From positions 1 to 64,000 of the forward strand of contig JABDMM010000090.1 of NCBI GenBank assembly GCA_013001465.1: DNA of 64,000 bases, read 5' to 3'. This document shows, one piece after another, positions 61,530 to 64,000 of the stretch. The notes beneath the pieces were generated by a model. It did no database searches, was not told where the DNA came from, and saw nothing but the letters and a program-made list of their open reading frames with translations. Every line of letters begins with the position of its first letter. Position 1 is the first letter of the stretch. This DNA comes from Chitinophagales bacterium. GTDB taxonomy: Bacteria > Bacteroidota > Bacteroidia > Chitinophagales > JABDMM01. Both the position numbers and the translations under genes were made by a program.

Positions 61530-61561
61530 CAAAGATATAAACAAAATAAGTTACCATGCAA
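61530..61561 (-). promoter_or_regulatory. Promoter of the 78-aa gene-padR-pspC unit
   Basis: On the minus strand: TTG (61561-61559), 21 bp, then TATCTTTG (61537-61530), matching the Bacteroidota -33/-7 layout well. The best-formed promoter in the window. Confidence 0.6.
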
Positions 61562-61733
61562 TACATAGTACTATTATTTTTAAAAAAAGTTTCGTCCCAA
61601 GTCTTATATTGTTGTTTATCAGCCTTATATCAGCGAATGTTTTTTGCAACCCTTTTAGCATAAAACCGTCTTATATGAAAATACTTATCGTTTATTCAGT
61701 CTTCAACTCTTTTTAGACAATCTGAAATCAATG

Positions 61734-61766
61734 TTGAAAACCATAAAATTTTAGAAACTATATTTG
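61734..61766 (+). promoter_or_regulatory. Promoter of the DUF3078 gene
   Basis: TTG at 61734-61736, 22 bp, TATATTTG at 61759-61766; the ATG follows 19 bp later. Confidence 0.55.
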
Positions 61767-61785
61767 CCGTATTAAATCTATAACT

Positions 61786-62712
61786 ATGAAAAAAATAGCT
61801 TTACTCTTAATTGTAATTCCATTACTAACTTCAGCAAGTTTCTCACAGGATCCTGTTGCAGAAGATGAAACCTGGAAGACCGGTGGTCTCCTTCAAATTA
61901 ATCTAAATCAACTAGCGCTCGTTAACTGGGCAGCCGGTGGAGAAAATAGCGTCGCAGGGATCCTGATCGGCAATTACTTCGCAAACTTTAGTGAAGGAAA
62001 TCATATTTGGGATAACAAGATCGATCTTAACTATGGAACGGTATGGACAAAATCCAATGGGAATCGGAAAAGTGACGATCGCTTCGAAGTGACCTCAAAA
62101 TATGGCTATAAAATTGCGAAGGGCTGGTATGCTTCTTCTCTATTGAACTTCAGGACACAGATCTTCGATGGATACGAATTCTATCCTGATGGATCAAAAC
62201 AAATTGTTTCAAAAGCCCTCGCTCCGGCTTTCATGGCAGTAGGAGTAGGTATTGAGTACAAACCAAATGATATTTTTAAAGTGTATCTCTCTCCTGCAAC
62301 AGGGAAATTTACCTTTGTAGTTAAAGACTCGCAAATAGATGAAACTAAATACGGCTTAGACGAAGGAGAATCTGTAAGAACTGAATTTGGAGCTTATTTA
62401 AATGCTGCCTTAAAGAAGGAGATCGCTACTAATGTCGAACTAACCTCTTCTTTGCAGTTATTCAATGCTTATCAAGCTAACACAGATGTTGATTTTCAAA
62501 CAGCGATCAATATGAAGATCAATAAGTATCTAACAGCTTCACTTCTATTTCATCTGATATATGACCACGATACCAAGATCACCATTAAAGATGATGATGG
62601 AAATGCAATTTTAATTCCAGATCCTGATGACCCGTTGGCATTAATCCAGAAAACAGGTCCGCGTACACAGTTTAAAGAAGCCTTTGGCGTAGGTTTTTCA
62701 TACAAGTTTTAA
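61786..62712 (+). CDS. DUF3078 outer-membrane beta-barrel protein
   Basis: 308 aa. Signal peptide (about 1-20; ends SFSQ). The mature protein begins with the DUF3078 signature WKTGGLLQINLNQLALVNWAAGGENSVAG. The rest alternates amphipathic beta strands and ends in FGVGFSYKF, with a terminal Phe as in outer-membrane barrels. Function unknown; the family is specific to Bacteroidota. Own promoter and own terminator, so a single-gene unit. Confidence 0.9.
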   Translation: MKKIALLLIVIPLLTSASFSQDPVAEDETWKTGGLLQINLNQLALVNWAAGGENSVAGILIGNYFANFSEGNHIWDNKIDLNYGTVWTKSNGNRKSDDRFEVTSKYGYKIAKGWYASSLLNFRTQIFDGYEFYPDGSKQIVSKALAPAFMAVGVGIEYKPNDIFKVYLSPATGKFTFVVKDSQIDETKYGLDEGESVRTEFGAYLNAALKKEIATNVELTSSLQLFNAYQANTDVDFQTAINMKINKYLTASLLFHLIYDHDTKITIKDDDGNAILIPDPDDPLALIQKTGPRTQFKEAFGVGFSYKF

Positions 62713-62735
62713 GAAAACACAGTGATCTTAATTAG

Positions 62736-62765
62736 AAAAAGGGCTTCAAATGAGGCCCTTTTTTT
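62736..62765 (+). terminator. Terminator of the DUF3078 gene
   Basis: AAAAAGGGC (62736-62744) and GCCCTTTTT (62755-62763) form a 9-bp stem around a 10-nt loop, followed by T's; 23 bp past the stop. Confidence 0.88.
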
Positions 62766-62859
62766 ATTAAATAATGGATTTAACACTTTTTAACAGCTTG
62801 ATTCTTTACTAGTCTTTATAATTTTACGTTCTTTTTAAAAATTGATAACAACTCATACT

Positions 62860-63864
62860 ATGGAAGAAACATTAGTCGCAAGTGATATTCGGGAACTCAA
62901 TGAACGCATTAAAGAAGAAAGCGCTTTTGTCGACGTACTCAATTTAGAGTTGTCTAAGGTTCTTGTTGGCCAGAAGTACATGTTGGAAAGGCTTCTTCTT
63001 TCTTTGTTATCTCAAGGTCATATTCTTCTGGAGGGTGTTCCGGGTCTGGCGAAGACCCTGGCAATAAACTCTCTTGCTTCTGCAGTTAATGGTAAGTTCA
63101 GCAGAATTCAGTTCACTCCGGATCTGCTTCCTGCAGATCTGGTAGGAACCATGATCTATAATCAGAAGAATAACGACTTCATGGTTAAGAAAGGACCTTT
63201 GTTTGCCAATTTCGTCTTGGCAGATGAGATCAACAGGGCTCCGGCGAAGGTTCAAAGTGCACTCTTAGAGGCGATGCAAGAAAGGCAAGTAACTATTGGT
63301 GAGCAAACATTTCAACTTGACGAACCTTTCCTGGTCCTGGCAACTCAAAATCCGATCGAACAAGAAGGAACATATCCATTACCTGAAGCACAGGTAGATA
63401 GATTTATGCTGAAGTCGGTAATCACCTATCCAAATAAGGAAGAAGAGCGATCGATCATGAAACAGATCGTGAACCAGACACAAGGAGAGATCAGGCCGGT
63501 TGTGCAGCTTTCCGAGATCTTAAAAGCACGAACGACTGTACGGGATGTTTATATGGATGAGAAAATCGAGAAGTACATCATAGAACTCGTGTTTGCAACA
63601 AGAGACCCTGAACAATACGGACTAGATAAACTGAAGCATATAATAGCATATGGTGGTTCGCCACGTGCTTCTATCAATCTCGCTTTAGCTTCAAAAACAT
63701 ATGCTTTTATTAAAAGAAGAGGCTACGTCATTCCGGAAGATGTTCGAAATGTTTGTATGGATGTGTTGCGCCACAGAGTTGGCCTAACATATGAAGCTGA
63801 AGCAGAAAATATTACTTCTGAAGATGTGATCAATGAATTGTTAAATACTATTGAAGTTCCTTGA
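62860..63864 (+). CDS. MoxR family AAA+ ATPase
   Basis: 334 aa from the ATG at 62860; a TTG six codons upstream is less likely. Walker A GVPGLAKT near residue 59, Walker B FVLADEINRAPAKVQSALLEAMQERQVT near 116, sensor 1 LATQNPIEQEGTYPLPEAQVDRFML near 156. The C-terminal lid contains GGSPRASINLALASKTYAFIKRRGYVIPEDV near 266. MoxR ATPases act as chaperones with VWA-domain partners. The DUF58 gene follows after 3 bp, the usual start of a Bat (aerotolerance) operon. Confidence 0.94.
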   Translation: MEETLVASDIRELNERIKEESAFVDVLNLELSKVLVGQKYMLERLLLSLLSQGHILLEGVPGLAKTLAINSLASAVNGKFSRIQFTPDLLPADLVGTMIYNQKNNDFMVKKGPLFANFVLADEINRAPAKVQSALLEAMQERQVTIGEQTFQLDEPFLVLATQNPIEQEGTYPLPEAQVDRFMLKSVITYPNKEEERSIMKQIVNQTQGEIRPVVQLSEILKARTTVRDVYMDEKIEKYIIELVFATRDPEQYGLDKLKHIIAYGGSPRASINLALASKTYAFIKRRGYVIPEDVRNVCMDVLRHRVGLTYEAEAENITSEDVINELLNTIEVP

Positions 63865-63867
63865 TAA

Positions 63868-64000
63868 GTGAATACTGTCGAACTACTTAAAAAAGTCCGC
63901 AAAATAGAAATTAAAACACGCGGTCTGTCATCACAAATGTTCTCTGGCGGTTATCATAGCGCTTTTAAAGGGCGAGGCATGTCCTTTAGTGAAGTTCGAG
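63868..64000 (+). CDS. DUF58 domain protein, 3' end beyond the window
   Basis: Starts at a GTG 3 bp after moxR and runs off the right edge (44 codons visible). The sequence KVRKIEIKTRGLSSQMFSGGYHSAFKGRGMSFSEVR is the typical N-terminus of DUF58 proteins, which carry a VWA-like domain and always accompany MoxR. BatA/BatB-type genes are expected next. Confidence 0.88.
   Translation, partial: MNTVELLKKVRKIEIKTRGLSSQMFSGGYHSAFKGRGMSFSEVR

Larger units (their letters stand above)
61474..61785. other. Divergent intergenic region padR unit / DUF3078 gene
   Basis: 312 bp. It holds promoters for both directions and an inverted repeat that could be an operator (listed separately). A looser repeat GTAACTT...AAGTTAC (61516-61553) flanks the minus-strand -7 box. 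I see no small RNA or further gene; a 35-codon frame from 61556 lacks support. Confidence 0.6.

Noticed and set aside
61556-61663. 35-codon open frame in the padR/DUF3078 gap
   Set aside because: Poor composition, adjacent to the minus-strand promoter, no promoter of its own and no recognisable features.
1-64000. tRNA, rRNA, transposase, integrase, toxin-antitoxin or phage defence genes
   Set aside because: I looked for them on both strands and found no sequence that supports any; the window reads as core chromosome.

Overview
The window comes from a moderately A+T-rich member of the Bacteroidota. Five proteins carry type IX secretion system (T9SS) C-terminal sorting domains or the gliding-motility-associated C-terminal domain. 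A PorZ-like T9SS component lies next to recO. Several genes are preceded by the Bacteroidota -7 element TAnnTTTG, and recognisable Shine-Dalgarno sequences are scarce. A LytS/LytTR two-component pair, a DUF3078 porin-like protein, LemA/TPM and LemA/DUF3137 modules and a MoxR-DUF58 gene pair also fit. I cannot place it below phylum with confidence. I found no tRNA, rRNA, CRISPR array, transposase or prophage. It reads as ordinary chromosome, tightly packed, with many 1-4 bp gene overlaps, several TTG starts and convergent genes whose stop codons touch.

Layout. 1-5942: flippase-like membrane protein (cut by the window edge), malic enzyme, glycine C-acetyltransferase (reverse), TrhO, and a LemA/DUF3137 pair. 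6011-9340: long B12-dependent class II ribonucleotide reductase (reverse). 9674-14087: GGGP/heptaprenylglyceryl-phosphate synthase, then an overlapping cluster rsgA-dtd-membrane protein-MazG-like, then an OmpA protein with calcium-binding type repeats. 14088-14334: a convergent intergenic gap filled by octamer tandem arrays, the outer two inverted with respect to each other. 14335-17130 (reverse): SirB2-like protein, cytochrome c lipoprotein, AnmK and an epimerase. 17167-25480 (reverse): two giant tandem paralogues with PKD/Ig-like repeats and a gliding-motility C-terminal domain, then a smaller T9SS cargo protein.

25670-38665: helical-repeat protein, CPA1-type antiporter, TrmB, alkyltransferase-like protein, LemA-TPM-TPM (reverse), DNA polymerase I interrupted by a one-base frameshift, a multi-pass membrane protein, RecR, and a GT2 fusion protein. 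38673-44030 (reverse): T9SS multicopper oxidase, thioredoxin-like protein, RecO, PorZ-like. 44230-48634: ileS-dksA-like-lspA; IleS carries an altered signature motif (GIHH instead of HxGH). 48603-51681 (reverse): DgkA with a winged-helix regulator, a LytTR regulator with its sensor kinase, and a small secreted protein. 51883-54290 (reverse): methyltransferase and a SDR/DUF2867 oxidoreductase. 54414-54578 is a small membrane-protein gene.

54582-58172 (reverse) is a phenylacetyl-CoA epoxidase operon, tetR-paaA-paaB-paaC-[4Fe-4S/CDGSH protein]-paaD. A perfect PaaR-like operator palindrome sits just upstream of tetR, which implies autoregulation of the whole operon. No paaE reductase is present here. 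58273-64000: SnoaL-like protein, PspC/GIN protein with PadR and a 78-aa membrane protein, DUF3078 protein, MoxR ATPase, and the start of a DUF58 protein.

I did not find a clearly new defence or mobile system. The observations most worth a second look are the GxHH IleS, the Fe-S/CDGSH gene inside the paa operon, the inverted octamer arrays at 14091-14335, and the polA frameshift.
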